Shown here: piece by piece, positions 7,961-15,893 of the stretch
Numbering within the stretch: position 1 is the stretch's first letter
Layout: every line of letters starts with the position of its first letter
Source of the DNA: Deltaproteobacteria bacterium
GTDB taxonomy: Bacteria > Desulfobacterota > Syntrophobacteria > Syntrophobacterales > Syntrophobacteraceae
DNA length: 40,465 nt
NCBI GenBank assembly: GCA_021793275.1
Contig: JAJYTC010000020.1
Coordinates: forward strand, 1-40,465
Direction: 5' to 3'
The notes under the pieces: generated by a model
Database searches by the model: none
Told to the model about the DNA's origin: nothing
The model's input: only the letters and a program-made list of their open reading frames with translations
Program-made: the position numbers and the translations under genes

Positions 7961-8095
7961 CTTTACCGTCACCACAAAGAAGTTTTTGGATGGAGGCCGG
8001 GTAGTACTGGAGCCTGGCGGTCTTTGTCTGTGCCGCATCGGCGTTCATATTTTTAGTCTGAGTCAGTCTGGGAAGGCAGCCGGAGAAGAAGAATC

Positions 8096-9151
8096 TTGCC
8101 CTCGAAAAAACGGACTAAAAGCGGGAAATCAAGCGGAGGGAAAAAAGGCAAAAGCGGTCCCAAGGCCGCGGCTGCCCTCAAAAAAAGGCCATCGACGCCT
8201 GTTTTGGCTGCATGGGTCCTCGCCCTGTTTTTTTTGGCGGCCCTTCTGTATTTTGCCAGGGAGAGCCGTCGTCTGCCACCGTTGCACCACCTCGAGAGCG
8301 CCCCTAAGGTTGCAAAAACTCCCGGCGCCCGGACCTCGCCTCCGGAAGTCCGAACAAAGCCGGCCGGCCCTGCGGGCAAACATCCATCCACCGAGGCCGC
8401 AGCAAAACGGCGCGCCTCTCATCTTGCCACTGTTTCGCCGGCGACTCGCCCCAAGGCCCCCGCGTTACCCGTTATTCACGGGCATGCCAGGCCTGAACTA
8501 TCTATCGTCATAGACGATTTCGGCCCCAGCCTCAGGGTCGCCAGGAAATTCGCCTCCCTTCCCTTCCCCGTCACCTTATCCGTTCTGCCTTTTCAAGCCT
8601 ATAGCAGTAAGATCGCAAAGATGGCCCACCAGGACGGCAGGGAAGTCATGCTGCATCTTCCGATGCAACCTTTGGACAGTCACATAAACCCTGGTCCCGG
8701 CGCTCTGATGGTTTCCATGTCTCCCGGCCAGATCCGGCTGAGCGTCACCGCCGCCCTGGATACTTCCCCTTACTTTGACGGCGTCGACAACCACGAGGGC
8801 TCGAAGTTTACACAGGATGCCAAAGACATGGAAATCGTCCTATCCGTGCTGAAAGATCGCAAACTTTTCTTTGTAGACAGCATGACGATAAACAAGAGCG
8901 TAGGGTGGAAAGAAGCCCGGCGGATGAGGGTCCCCACGTTCAAGCGCAACGTTTTTCTTGATGACATCCTTTCCGCAGGCGCTATTCGCTCACAGATAGA
9001 AAAGGCCGTGGAAATCGCCAAAGTCCGGGGAGCAGCCCTTGCCATTGGACATCCCCATGCAATCACTTTGCGGACGCTGCGGGCTGCTGCCGCCTATTTC
9101 AGAAAAGAAGGCGTCGAGATGGTTCCTGCCCACGACCTCGTGGGCAGGTGA
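8096..9151 (+). CDS. Divergent polysaccharide deacetylase family protein (YibQ-like)
   Basis: A 351-residue membrane-anchored protein: a basic Lys/Gly-rich cytoplasmic start, one transmembrane helix (about 36-54, VLAAWVLALFFLAALLYF), a Pro/Lys/Ala-rich linker, then the YibQ-type 'divergent polysaccharide deacetylase' domain from about 130 to the end. Family motifs are SIVIDDFG, REVMLHLPMQP, DNHEGSKFT, FVDSMTIN and AIGHPHA. The enzyme fold suggests action on peptidoglycan or another envelope glycan, but activity of this family is poorly established. The start is TTG at 8096, with GGAGAAG about ten bases upstream; no ATG is available before the transmembrane segment. It follows ctpA by 255 bases and may belong to its operon. 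Confidence 0.85.
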   Translation: MPSKKRTKSGKSSGGKKGKSGPKAAAALKKRPSTPVLAAWVLALFFLAALLYFARESRRLPPLHHLESAPKVAKTPGARTSPPEVRTKPAGPAGKHPSTEAAAKRRASHLATVSPATRPKAPALPVIHGHARPELSIVIDDFGPSLRVARKFASLPFPVTLSVLPFQAYSSKIAKMAHQDGREVMLHLPMQPLDSHINPGPGALMVSMSPGQIRLSVTAALDTSPYFDGVDNHEGSKFTQDAKDMEIVLSVLKDRKLFFVDSMTINKSVGWKEARRMRVPTFKRNVFLDDILSAGAIRSQIEKAVEIAKVRGAALAIGHPHAITLRTLRAAAAYFRKEGVEMVPAHDLVGR

Positions 9152-9194
9152 GAAGAGACCTGAGGGTGAATATCCACTACGAAGGAGAAACTCA

Positions 9195-10253
9195 ATGAAA
9201 ATTTACGCTCGCGCTAGAACTGTTTTTGCTTTGGCCTTCTTTTGCTTATCGGTTTCAGTCACGCCGGCATTTGCGAAGGTGACACAAAAGTCCACCACGC
9301 AACACCAGGCCACGGCTCATCCGTCTATCCAGGTCCAGGACCCCGAGTATAACTTCGGTACGGTGGTGCAGGGCGGCACGGTCGAGCACGCATTTACCGT
9401 GAAAAATACCGGTAAGGAGGTGCTCAAGATCGAGCAGGTCAAAGTGGGTTGAGGGTGCACGCTTGTCCGGTTCGATCCGGCAATCCCTCCCGGCGGCGAG
9501 GGAAAGGTGATAATGAAAGCGAACCTGGCGAATTTCCAGGGAAACGTTGTCAAAACGGCAACCATTACAAGTAATGACCCGGATGACCCTGTGCAGGCTT
9601 TGAAGCTCGAAGGATTTGTCAAACCCATCGTCTTAATGAAGCCTTCGCCAAACGTAGCGCTCAGGGCGCCGGCCGGTCCGCTCTCCGAGTCGGTGGTAGA
9701 ACTTATAGCTGCAAAGACTCCTTTTCACATCACGAGCATCGATACAAACCTGGCGGGAAGCATAAACTACTCTCTTCAAACGGTTTCGGAAGGAACGGAT
9801 TACAGGTTGAAAATTTCAAACAAGATCCGCAGAGGGAACTACAGCGGATTTATCAGACTTAAAACCGATCTGCCGCGCGTCCCCTATTTGTTCGTCCGTG
9901 TGATGGGGATCATCAAGGGCGAAATATCGGCGACCCCCGAGACCGTCATGATTGGAGAACTGAGCGCCGGCATGCCTGTGCGTTCAGGCAGCGTGACCGT
10001 CACCAGCAACGAGGACAAGCCTTTCAAGATTACCGGCCTCACTTACGACAAAGCTCTCATGTCGGTTTCTCAGAAAAAACTCGAAAATCGAAACGGCTTC
10101 CTGCTGAATATCCGGCCAGAGCTGCAGAGCGCCAAGCCCGGTTCTGTCAAACAGGCGCCCCTGGCGGTCGAAACGAACGTCGGACCTTACGGCAAAGCCG
10201 ACGTGTTGGTCATTATCTTCAATAATTCGAGCGGGCCCCCGACCAGGCGTTAA
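9195..10253 (+). CDS. Exported DUF1573-domain protein with predicted selenocysteine at codon 86
   Basis: If the TGA at 9450-9452 is read through, a single 352-residue frame results. GAAGGAG precedes ATG 9195, and residues 1-28 are a signal peptide ending TPAFAK. The DUF1573 (ASH-like beta-sandwich) domain covers about 45-140: YNFGTVVQGG, AFTVKNTGKEVLKIEQVKV, then the family's CGCT motif, here stop-G-C-T, then PPGGEGKV and SNDPDDP. The in-frame TGA therefore falls exactly on the first family cysteine, giving U86-G87-C88, and strong homology continues directly after it. Residues 140-352 are further beta-rich sequence. A stem-loop follows the TGA. The function of the family is unknown; a periplasmic redox or structural role is inference. 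The alternative is a pseudogene or a sequencing error of TGC/TGT. Confidence 0.8.
9450..9490 (+). promoter_or_regulatory. Candidate bacterial SECIS element at the Sec codon
   Basis: Immediately after TGA (9450-9452) the RNA can fold as GAGGG 9451-9455 with CCCTC 9485-9489, then TTG 9463-9465 with CAA 9481-9483, a bulged T at 9466, and CCGG 9467-9470 with CCGG 9477-9480 around the loop TTCGAT. The loop starts 19 bases after TGA, within the known spacing for bacterial SECIS, and a bulged U is also a known feature. The loop lacks a G in its first two positions unless the closing G-C opens. Confidence 0.5.
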
Positions 10254-10545
10254 CACTGCAACGATATTTAACGATCCTATCGGCGCCGCACCTCGCTACT
10301 GCGGAACTGCAACAAGCGGCTGGAGCGCTCTTCGTACTCGATCGGCCGGGTATCCGGGGGAAGTTTGGTTGCTTCAAAGTGATGCAAATATTCCATATAT
10401 AAGGCGGCCTACTTCCCCGCATATTTTCCACGATTAAAATACAGCGACACAGTACGGCAATTCCCTGCTTGACCTCATTTCAATCCGGCGGACCTGCTGC
10501 TAATAATAAATGTAAAACACGGTCCCCTAAATTGAGGAGAATGTC

Positions 10546-10788
10546 ATGAAAAGGGTAAAGCCGCAACGCTATATAGCCGTGGAAAGCTGCGATAAGGTCA
10601 GGCGAAACGTGTTTTGCCGCAACTACGGAAAGTGTCTCGATTACGCCATCTTAAGAAAATGGCCGGGCTTTTCCTGCCAGAACTGCGGGTGCTATGAACA
10701 GGAAAAACTCGAAGGTCAGGCTCTAACTGACGATTATGCCCGCTGCATGGCCCTCGCATTCGTGAGCGGAGCGGTCGAACTGAGCTAG
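10546..10788 (+). CDS. Small cysteine-rich protein, function unknown
   Basis: An 80-residue soluble protein with a good GAGGAG box at 10534-10539, seven bases before the ATG. Seven cysteines lie at residues 15, 24, 30, 44, 47, 49 and 67; SCQNCGC in the middle looks like a zinc or iron-sulfur knuckle. There is no signal peptide or membrane segment. It stands alone, almost 300 bases after the DUF1573 gene and with a long untranslated stretch after it. I do not recognise the family; a small zinc-binding regulatory or accessory protein is the most I would infer. Confidence 0.65.
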   Translation: MKRVKPQRYIAVESCDKVRRNVFCRNYGKCLDYAILRKWPGFSCQNCGCYEQEKLEGQALTDDYARCMALAFVSGAVELS

Positions 10789-10822
10789 GAAATGCATAGA
10801 ATTCACAGGTAAAAAAAGACGC

Positions 10823-10918
10823 GGCGGAAAACGGAGCCCTGTTAAGATAAAAGCCTCTGCTAAGTCTTGGGCCGGCAGTGGTTGGTTGGCTTCTTTTAGC
10901 AAAGCGCTCCGTTCCGCC
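10823..10918. repeat. Long imperfect inverted repeat able to form a ~96-nt stem-loop
   Basis: GGCGGAA plus CGGAGC (10823-10837, with an AA bulge) pairs with GCTCCGTTCCGCC (10906-10918). Inside, GATAAAAG 10846-10853 pairs with CTTTTAGC 10893-10900 with one mismatch, and CTGC 10857-10860 pairs with GCAG 10875-10878. On the minus strand the structure is followed directly by GTCTTTTTTT, so it could end a minus-strand transcript or be a small RNA. A miniature transposable element is the other reading. Confidence 0.5.
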
Positions 10919-11100
10919 TCACAGTTCTTCAGAATCCCTTATTCCCTGCCACCCTCCTGCCAATAAAATCCTGCAGAGCGCAAATAAAGCCGCCACGTGA
11001 GGGCGCGATTATGGCGTAATTCCTTTCTATGGCGGTTTTATGGCGGTATTGAGCGAATGTTGACTCATTCCTGTTTTAGACGTAACAATCGGGAATCATT

Positions 11101-11108
11101 GCTATAAT
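11101..11108 (+). promoter_or_regulatory. Extended -10 promoter element
   Basis: A perfect TATAAT at 11103-11108 is preceded by TGC, giving the extended -10 form TGnTATAAT, which can work with a weak -35. The 17-base spacing would put the -35 at 11080-11085, where no good match is seen. Initiation would fall near 11115. Confidence 0.5.
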
Positions 11109-11114
11109 ATTTTT

Positions 11115-11220
11115 CTTCATTCTTTGGCATCAAAGTTGCTAGATGTAGTAATCAAAGAAAAAAACTCTTTCCTCCTCGAAGCCGATCGGTCTGCCCCACC
11201 GAGTCGGCTTTTTCCTTTTT
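11115..11220 (+). ncRNA. Candidate small RNA of about 100 nt
   Basis: The interval runs from an extended -10 promoter to a Rho-independent terminator and has no good ORF. The single-stranded part has an A-rich stretch and the C/U-rich segment CTCTTTCCTCCTCG at 11165-11178, whose CCUCCU core could pair with Shine-Dalgarno sites of target mRNAs. The strand follows from promoter and terminator orientation. No known RNA family was recognised. Confidence 0.4.
11179..11220 (+). terminator. Rho-independent terminator
   Basis: AAGCCGA (11179-11185) pairs with TCGGCTT (11204-11210), and after a small internal loop CGGT pairs with ACCG around a short loop. TTTCCTTTTT follows directly. Confidence 0.75.
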
Positions 11221-11424
11221 CTTCCCGATCTAATTTGTGCGGCTGCGCAATTACGCCAGAGCGATGCGCACCTGCCTTTGCCGGGGTTTGTCTGCGCGCA
11301 GGAAAGCAAGCGCTTTTACCAACAAAGAATTTCCCGTCGGCCAGGCTTGTGTTAGACTCCAGGCTGCCGGCAAATCGGATATCAAACGGCCGGCCACTTT
11401 TTTGCGCATGCGCCGGATGGACAT

Positions 11425-11853
11425 ATGATACAAATCACGGAGCGCATCTTTATCGCCGTCGAAGAACTCGAGTTCACTGCATCGCACAGCAGCGGTCCCG
11501 GAGGCCAGAACGTAAACAAGCTGAGCACGAAGGTAACGCTTCGCTTCGATGTGGCGAACTCCCCCAGCCTTTCCCCGGAGCAAAAGGAACTGATAATGCG
11601 CCGGTTGCGGACCCGTATTGGAAAGGATGGAGTGCTGCGGGTAATATCCCAGAAGACCCGCAGCCAGGGGGCAAATAAAGAATTGGCCGTGCAGCGGTTT
11701 ATGGAATTGATGCGGGGAGCGCTTAGGCGGGCGCCGATAAGAAAGAAAACGCGGGTGAGTAAAGCCGCGAAGGAGCGGCGACTGGAGGAGAAGAAGCAGC
11801 GGAGCGCTTTAAAGGATGGCAGATCAAAGAAATTGCCCGTTGGCTACGAGTAA
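11425..11853 (+). CDS. arfB: Alternative ribosome-rescue factor ArfB (peptidyl-tRNA hydrolase, YaeJ)
   Basis: ArfB releases peptides from ribosomes stalled on mRNAs lacking a stop codon. The 142-residue protein has the release-factor-like domain with the catalytic GGQ at residues 26-28 in the context SSGPGGQNVNK, followed by a basic C-terminal tail (about 105-140, many Lys and Arg) that in the family enters the empty mRNA channel. Length and layout are those of the full family; RF1/RF2 would be far longer and carry codon-recognition domains. The Shine-Dalgarno is weak (GGATGG). A decapitated MazF relic follows. Confidence 0.92.
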   Translation: MIQITERIFIAVEELEFTASHSSGPGGQNVNKLSTKVTLRFDVANSPSLSPEQKELIMRRLRTRIGKDGVLRVISQKTRSQGANKELAVQRFMELMRGALRRAPIRKKTRVSKAAKERRLEEKKQRSALKDGRSKKLPVGYE

Positions 11854-11857
11854 ATCC

Positions 11858-12097
11858 ATGTGCTTATACTTATCGGAGAAGAAAAGTGGTGAGCCAAAAG
11901 GGGTTTTTCCCAAGACGCGGGGATGTTATCCTATTGAGGTAAAAATACCGCAAGGCTCCAGGGTCAAAGGGACGATCCTCGCCGACCACATTAAATGCAT
12001 TGACTGGCAAGTAAGAAACGCCGACCTTTTCGACTCCTTGCCCTACGAAGTTCTCCAGGAAATCGAGAATAAGCTTGGCCCGTTGATTTTCCCATAG
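11858..12097 (+). pseudogene. MazF-like toxin, N-terminally truncated remnant
   Basis: The frame encodes about 79 residues whose last 65 resemble the C-terminal half of MazF/PemK endoribonucleases: RGCYPIEVKIPQGSRVKG, LADHIKCIDWQVR and EVLQEI parallel the family's GYPFEV..GVVLADQVKSLDWR segment. The first half of the toxin, which carries the start and the strand with RP/N-type RNA-binding motifs, is missing; the upstream sequence is arfB. There is no ribosome site, and no antitoxin gene is adjacent. It is best read as a decayed toxin-antitoxin relic. Confidence 0.6.
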
Positions 12098-12249
12098 TTT
12101 CCTTCCGAGAAGAACACCAAAAAAAGTTCGATTTTTTAATTGCATTTGACAAGGTCTGGCAGTAAGGTGCCATTTGGTGGGGCAGTCGAAAGGTCCTGGG
12201 CCGAAAGCTGCTCTTTAGTTCCCTGGCGGCATATTGAAGGATTTACGCC

Positions 12250-12945
12250 GTGCCGCTCAGTTTTGAAATCGACTCGATTTCACCCGGATCTTTTACCCTG
12301 CAAGTCCCTTTTCGGGATTGGAAATTCCGTCATCCCATCCGCCCTTCCGACTTATGCCCCGACTCCTTACCCCTCCGTCAGGTTGTCGCTTGCGGCGATT
12401 CTCGGCTCAGGCAACTCCGACCGGCCTCACGGAAGAAAGCGAGACGACCGATGAGCAGCGCCGATCCCAAACCGATAGTCAAGATCCCGTCTTTGGAAGA
12501 ACTTGAAAAGATGGTGCTCGAATCGTTGCGGAAGGAGGCATCCTCCGTCTTGCCATCCTCGGCGGTGTCCTACTCGTGGGAGGACTTCATCGACAACTAG
12601 CGCAACAACGGTTTCGATGCCGGCCTCCAGCGAATACTTCGGCGGAATGCGTCACACAAGGCCGCACAGGAGCGGGAACTCCACGAGAGGCTCTTTCGGA
12701 CAACCTTAGACGGGCAATCGCGCCCGCATCCGCCTCGCATCTCTGCGCCCAACGCCGGAGTAACTCCGGTATCTTCAGTAGACTCTTACGCCTTTGCACC
12801 TCAGCCCGATTGGTTTCCTTTGAGAGAAGCGTTTTTTGTTCACCCTTCCCGCTTCTCGGTGAGTTTCCGCATGGACACCGATTATTTTCATCCATGTCCG
12901 AAAACTTTCCGAATTCCTATTGAGCCTTTCGCCCGACCGATGTAG
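12250..12945 (+). pseudogene. Unrecognised ORF interrupted by an in-frame UAG
   Basis: A GTG at 12250 with AAGGA eight bases upstream opens a frame that stops at TAG 12598-12600 after 116 codons, then stays open for another 114 codons to TAG 12943-12945. The stretch before the stop (DPKPIVKIPSLEELEKMVLE) and that after it (HKAAQERELHERLFRTTLDG) look protein-like and helical; the last 70 residues are rich in Pro, Phe and Ser. No family is recognised. It may be a gene broken by a point mutation, a short 116-residue gene (or 49 residues from ATG 12451), chance openness, or a case of UAG decoding. It is weak evidence for any one of these. Confidence 0.3.
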
Positions 12946-12984
12946 ACATACAAAGCACATTTGATGGCAGTTGGAGGATCGTCT

Positions 12985-14010
12985 ATGGATTATTGCGCAA
13001 TGGACCGTTTCAGGGACGCTCTTGCGGGAAAGCCCAGGGATCGCGTGCCGCTCTTTCCGATGATCGCCGGTTGGGCCGTGGCGAACTTCGCCGATGCCCC
13101 GGCGGCGTCTGTTTCCGGTCGCGCCGACCTCATCGCGCAGGCCCAGATCGGGGCCAAAGAGGCCCTGGGCTACGATTCACTCTATGCATACGCAGACGCC
13201 CTGTATATCCCCGAAGCATTTGGCTGCAAGGTGCGGTTTCTGGAGACAGGGCCGCTGGTTTCGCCGCTTATGGCTTCCATCCGGGATGTCGGCCAACTCC
13301 CGCAACCTGATGTGAGGTCCAGCGGACGGCTTCCGGTAATTCTCGAGCTGACGCGAAAGCTCGGCAGTTACGCCAAAGGCCGCATCCCCGTGTTGGGAAT
13401 GTTCGAGGGCCCTTTCACCACTCTCTGCCGATTGGTGGAAGCCGAACATGTCCTGCGATTGGTCTTTAAGAACCCGTCGCTTCTCAATGCATTGCTGGAC
13501 AGAGTCAGCGCCTTTTTGCTGCAGTTTGGCTTTGCGCTCCTGGAATCGGGAGCAAATGTCATTTTCATCCCCGAGCCAACGGCATCGGCTTCCATGATAT
13601 CTCCGGCCATGTTCCGGCGCCTGGTCCTCCCGCGATTGAAGATGCTGACTGAAAAGCTCGCCGCGCCCTGCATCCTGCATATCTGCGGCAATACTGCTCC
13701 GCTTTTGGATAGTATGGTCCAATCGGGCGCAGAGGTTCTCAGCCTCGACCAGTGTATGGACCTTTCTTCAGCCCGGGCCGGATCGCCGGGAGTATCCCTG
13801 GGAGGAAACGTAGACCCCGTAGAGGCCCTTCTGATGGGAAGCCGGGAGAAGGTGGCGGAAGCCGTCCGGCATTGCCTGCGCCAGGCAGGAACCGGCCGTT
13901 TCGTGCTGATGTCGGGATGCGGTGTCCCGCCCGGAACACCAGTCGAAAATGTAGCGGCGATGGTAAAAGCCGCAGAAGAATACGGGCTGGGACCGGACGA
14001 CCGGGGATAG
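12985..14010 (+). CDS. UroD/MtaA-family methyltransferase-like protein
   Basis: A 341-residue member of the uroporphyrinogen decarboxylase superfamily, which also contains the zinc methyltransferases MtaA/MtbA that move methyl groups between corrinoid proteins and thiols such as coenzyme M. The zinc pattern of the methyltransferase branch is present: His232-x-Cys234 (LHICGN) and Cys312 (SGCGVPP). The start at 12985 has GGAGGA upstream; earlier TTG/ATG at 12961/12964 are possible. RVPLFPMIAG and GNVDPVEALL are family motifs. HemE is unlikely because HemE lacks this zinc site. It is the first of three such paralogues in the window and converges on the beta-oxidation operon. The substrate is unknown. 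Confidence 0.82.
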   Translation: MDYCAMDRFRDALAGKPRDRVPLFPMIAGWAVANFADAPAASVSGRADLIAQAQIGAKEALGYDSLYAYADALYIPEAFGCKVRFLETGPLVSPLMASIRDVGQLPQPDVRSSGRLPVILELTRKLGSYAKGRIPVLGMFEGPFTTLCRLVEAEHVLRLVFKNPSLLNALLDRVSAFLLQFGFALLESGANVIFIPEPTASASMISPAMFRRLVLPRLKMLTEKLAAPCILHICGNTAPLLDSMVQSGAEVLSLDQCMDLSSARAGSPGVSLGGNVDPVEALLMGSREKVAEAVRHCLRQAGTGRFVLMSGCGVPPGTPVENVAAMVKAAEEYGLGPDDRG

Positions 14011-14012
14011 TT

Positions 14013-14032
14013 GCCGGCCCGGGGCGGCCGGC
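14013..14032. terminator. GC-rich hairpin between convergent genes
   Basis: A perfect 7-bp stem (GCCGGCC 14013-14019, GGCCGGC 14026-14032) with a six-base loop lies between two converging genes. No T-run follows on either strand, so intrinsic termination is uncertain. Confidence 0.35.
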
Positions 14033-14071
14033 GGCTTCCGATATTATGCGCGCAGGAAAAGCGTTAATGCT

Positions 14072-15835
14072 TTACGCCACGTACTTACCGGCCCCCGATA
14101 TCTTTGCCGCTATTTCGCGCCTCAGGGCGATCAGGTCGATCGGTGCATACTGGACCAGCTTTGCAAGCTGGGCCTGCAACTGCGCCAACTCGGCGCCGCC
14201 CGCAAATGCAGCCAGGATTTCGGCAGCGGCGGTTTCGATTTTCCGAATTGACTCATAAATAAAGGCCCTGGCCATGGCGGATTTGTGCGCACCGCTTTCG
14301 CTCCTGCCGCCCTCAGCTGCTTTCCGGGCGCGGAGCAGACCGCTTTCCATGGCATAGGTCAGGATGGCGATATCGGCCAGGCGCCCGAGAATTTCCTGAT
14401 TTTTTAGAAGATCGTCTCCGGACTTGTCCAGCGCCGTCCCGAGGGTAAACAGGAAAATATCCCTGGCGGCCTGCACGATGTCGCCTTCGTTTTCCCGCAA
14501 GGCTATTCCGGAAGCCAGCTTCGACCTCAGGTCGGAAATCGCCTGCCGCAGCGGCAAGTCCCCCTTCCCCGCCCTGCGGATCAAGGCCGTCGGGATGATC
14601 GTTCTGTTTATCTCGTTTGTGCCCTCGAATATCCTTGTTATACGGGCGTCCCTGTAAAGTCTCTCGATGGCGTATTCGGAGATGAATCCGTAGCCGCCGT
14701 GAATCTGGACCCCCTCGTCAACCGCATAGGCCTGTACCTCGCTTGCGAAGACCTTGCCCATCGAACACTCGATAGCGTATTGCTCGATGCCTCCCGCAGC
14801 AACGCGCCCGCCATCCGGGCCGCTCCTGTCCAGGCTAAGGAGCATATCGTTCAGAAGGCCGCCGGTCCGGTAGACCATACTTTCCGCCACGTATATGCGA
14901 ACGGCCATCTGCGCAAGCTTTTCCTTGATCAGCCCGAACTCCGCGATCGGCCTGTTGAACTGCCTGCGTTCGTTTGCGTAGCTCGAAGACAGATCCAGGG
15001 CATACTTGGCGCAACCGAGGGCGTTTGCGGACACCTTGTGCCTGCCGATATTGAGTATGTTGAAGGCGACGATGTGCCCGCGCCCGATCTCGAAGAGCAG
15101 GTTCTCAACCGGCACTTTCACGTCGTCGAAATAGACGCTCCGAGTAGAAGAACCCCGGATGCCCATTTTCTTTTCTTCCGCTCCGGTGGACAGCCCTTCG
15201 CAGTCCCCGTCCACGATGAACGCGCTGAATTTGTCTCCGTCGATTTTGGCATAAACAATGAAAATATCGGCCATGCCGGCGTTGGTTATGAACTGTTTGG
15301 CCCCGTTCAGAATGTAATATTTGCCGTCGGGGCTAAGCACCGCCCTGGTCTTGGCAGACATCGCGTCCGAGCCTGAACCTGGTTCGGTCAATGCATAGGC
15401 GGCAATCTTTTCGCCGGTTACCACCGGCGGCAGATATTTGCGTTTCTGCGGCTCGCTGCCGAAGTACACGATGGGCAGGCTGCCTATGCCGACCTGCCCG
15501 CCGTGAGCTACGCCGAAAGATCCTGAACTTCCCACCCCCTCGGCTATGATGGTGGAACAAATCTCGTCGAGTTCAAAACCGCCGTACTGCTCGGGAATAT
15601 CCGCGCCCAAAAGCCCAAGCTCTCCCGCTTCCACGAGAAGCCCCCGCATCGCCCCCTCTTTTTTTGCATCCAAATCTTCCATCACGGGGAAGACTTTATC
15701 GGCAATAAAGCGCGATACGGTATTGGCAATCATTCGATGTTCTTCGGCGAAATCCTCGGGAGTGAAAATGCTCCCGGGATCCGTTTCACCCAAAAGAAAA
15801 CTCCCGCCCTTGTATCTGTCGGCCATTGGACACAT
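14072..15835 (-). CDS. Acyl-CoA dehydrogenase (long, two-part type)
   Basis: FAD-dependent first oxidation of beta-oxidation: acyl-CoA to trans-2-enoyl-CoA, passing electrons to electron-transfer flavoprotein. At 587 residues it is about 200 longer than short-chain enzymes and resembles very-long-chain types. Residues about 25-430 are the three-part dehydrogenase core: ALTEPGSGSDA (FAD/substrate loop), NGAKQFITNAG, IQIHGGYGFISEYAIERLYRDARI and RIFEGTNEIN, whose Glu is the expected catalytic base. The extra C-terminal region (430-587) is helical. The start is ATG 15835 or ATG 15826 (residue 4); the upstream AGGGAAAG box does not decide. It is the last gene of the fatty-acid operon. Confidence 0.93.
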   Translation of the reverse strand: MCPMADRYKGGSFLLGETDPGSIFTPEDFAEEHRMIANTVSRFIADKVFPVMEDLDAKKEGAMRGLLVEAGELGLLGADIPEQYGGFELDEICSTIIAEGVGSSGSFGVAHGGQVGIGSLPIVYFGSEPQKRKYLPPVVTGEKIAAYALTEPGSGSDAMSAKTRAVLSPDGKYYILNGAKQFITNAGMADIFIVYAKIDGDKFSAFIVDGDCEGLSTGAEEKKMGIRGSSTRSVYFDDVKVPVENLLFEIGRGHIVAFNILNIGRHKVSANALGCAKYALDLSSSYANERRQFNRPIAEFGLIKEKLAQMAVRIYVAESMVYRTGGLLNDMLLSLDRSGPDGGRVAAGGIEQYAIECSMGKVFASEVQAYAVDEGVQIHGGYGFISEYAIERLYRDARITRIFEGTNEINRTIIPTALIRRAGKGDLPLRQAISDLRSKLASGIALRENEGDIVQAARDIFLFTLGTALDKSGDDLLKNQEILGRLADIAILTYAMESGLLRARKAAEGGRSESGAHKSAMARAFIYESIRKIETAAAEILAAFAGGAELAQLQAQLAKLVQYAPIDLIALRREIAAKISGAGKYVA

Positions 15836-15893
15836 CTTTCCCTAAGAAACATTGATCATTCAAATGAGATGCAACAACCGGGCACGGCCCGCA

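Larger units (their letters stand above)
10789..11424. other. 636-base region without a protein gene
   Basis: No convincing coding frame. It holds a long inverted-repeat structure (10823-10918) and, further on, an extended -10 promoter with a terminator 70 bases later (11101-11220), which together suggest one or two non-coding transcripts. Bases 11221-11424 are taken as the upstream region of arfB; nothing definite is visible there. Confidence 0.6.

Noticed and set aside
8053-8513. Alternative frames over the deacetylase N-terminus
   Set aside because: They lie over a Lys/Pro/Ala-rich linker where all frames stay open by composition; only the frame from TTG 8096 leads into the conserved domain.
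9507-10253. A separate gene starting at ATG 9507
   Set aside because: It has no ribosome site, starts inside the DUF1573 domain, and shares its frame with the upstream piece; reading the TGA as Sec joins both into one family-like protein.
12598-12600. Firm call of pyrrolysine at this UAG
   Set aside because: No family homology supports translation across it and no pyl gene is in the window; kept only as a hypothesis.
12587-12895. Minus-strand 102-codon Cys/Arg-rich ORF
   Set aside because: No ribosome site or family resemblance; it is the reverse of the plus-strand frame that continues past UAG.
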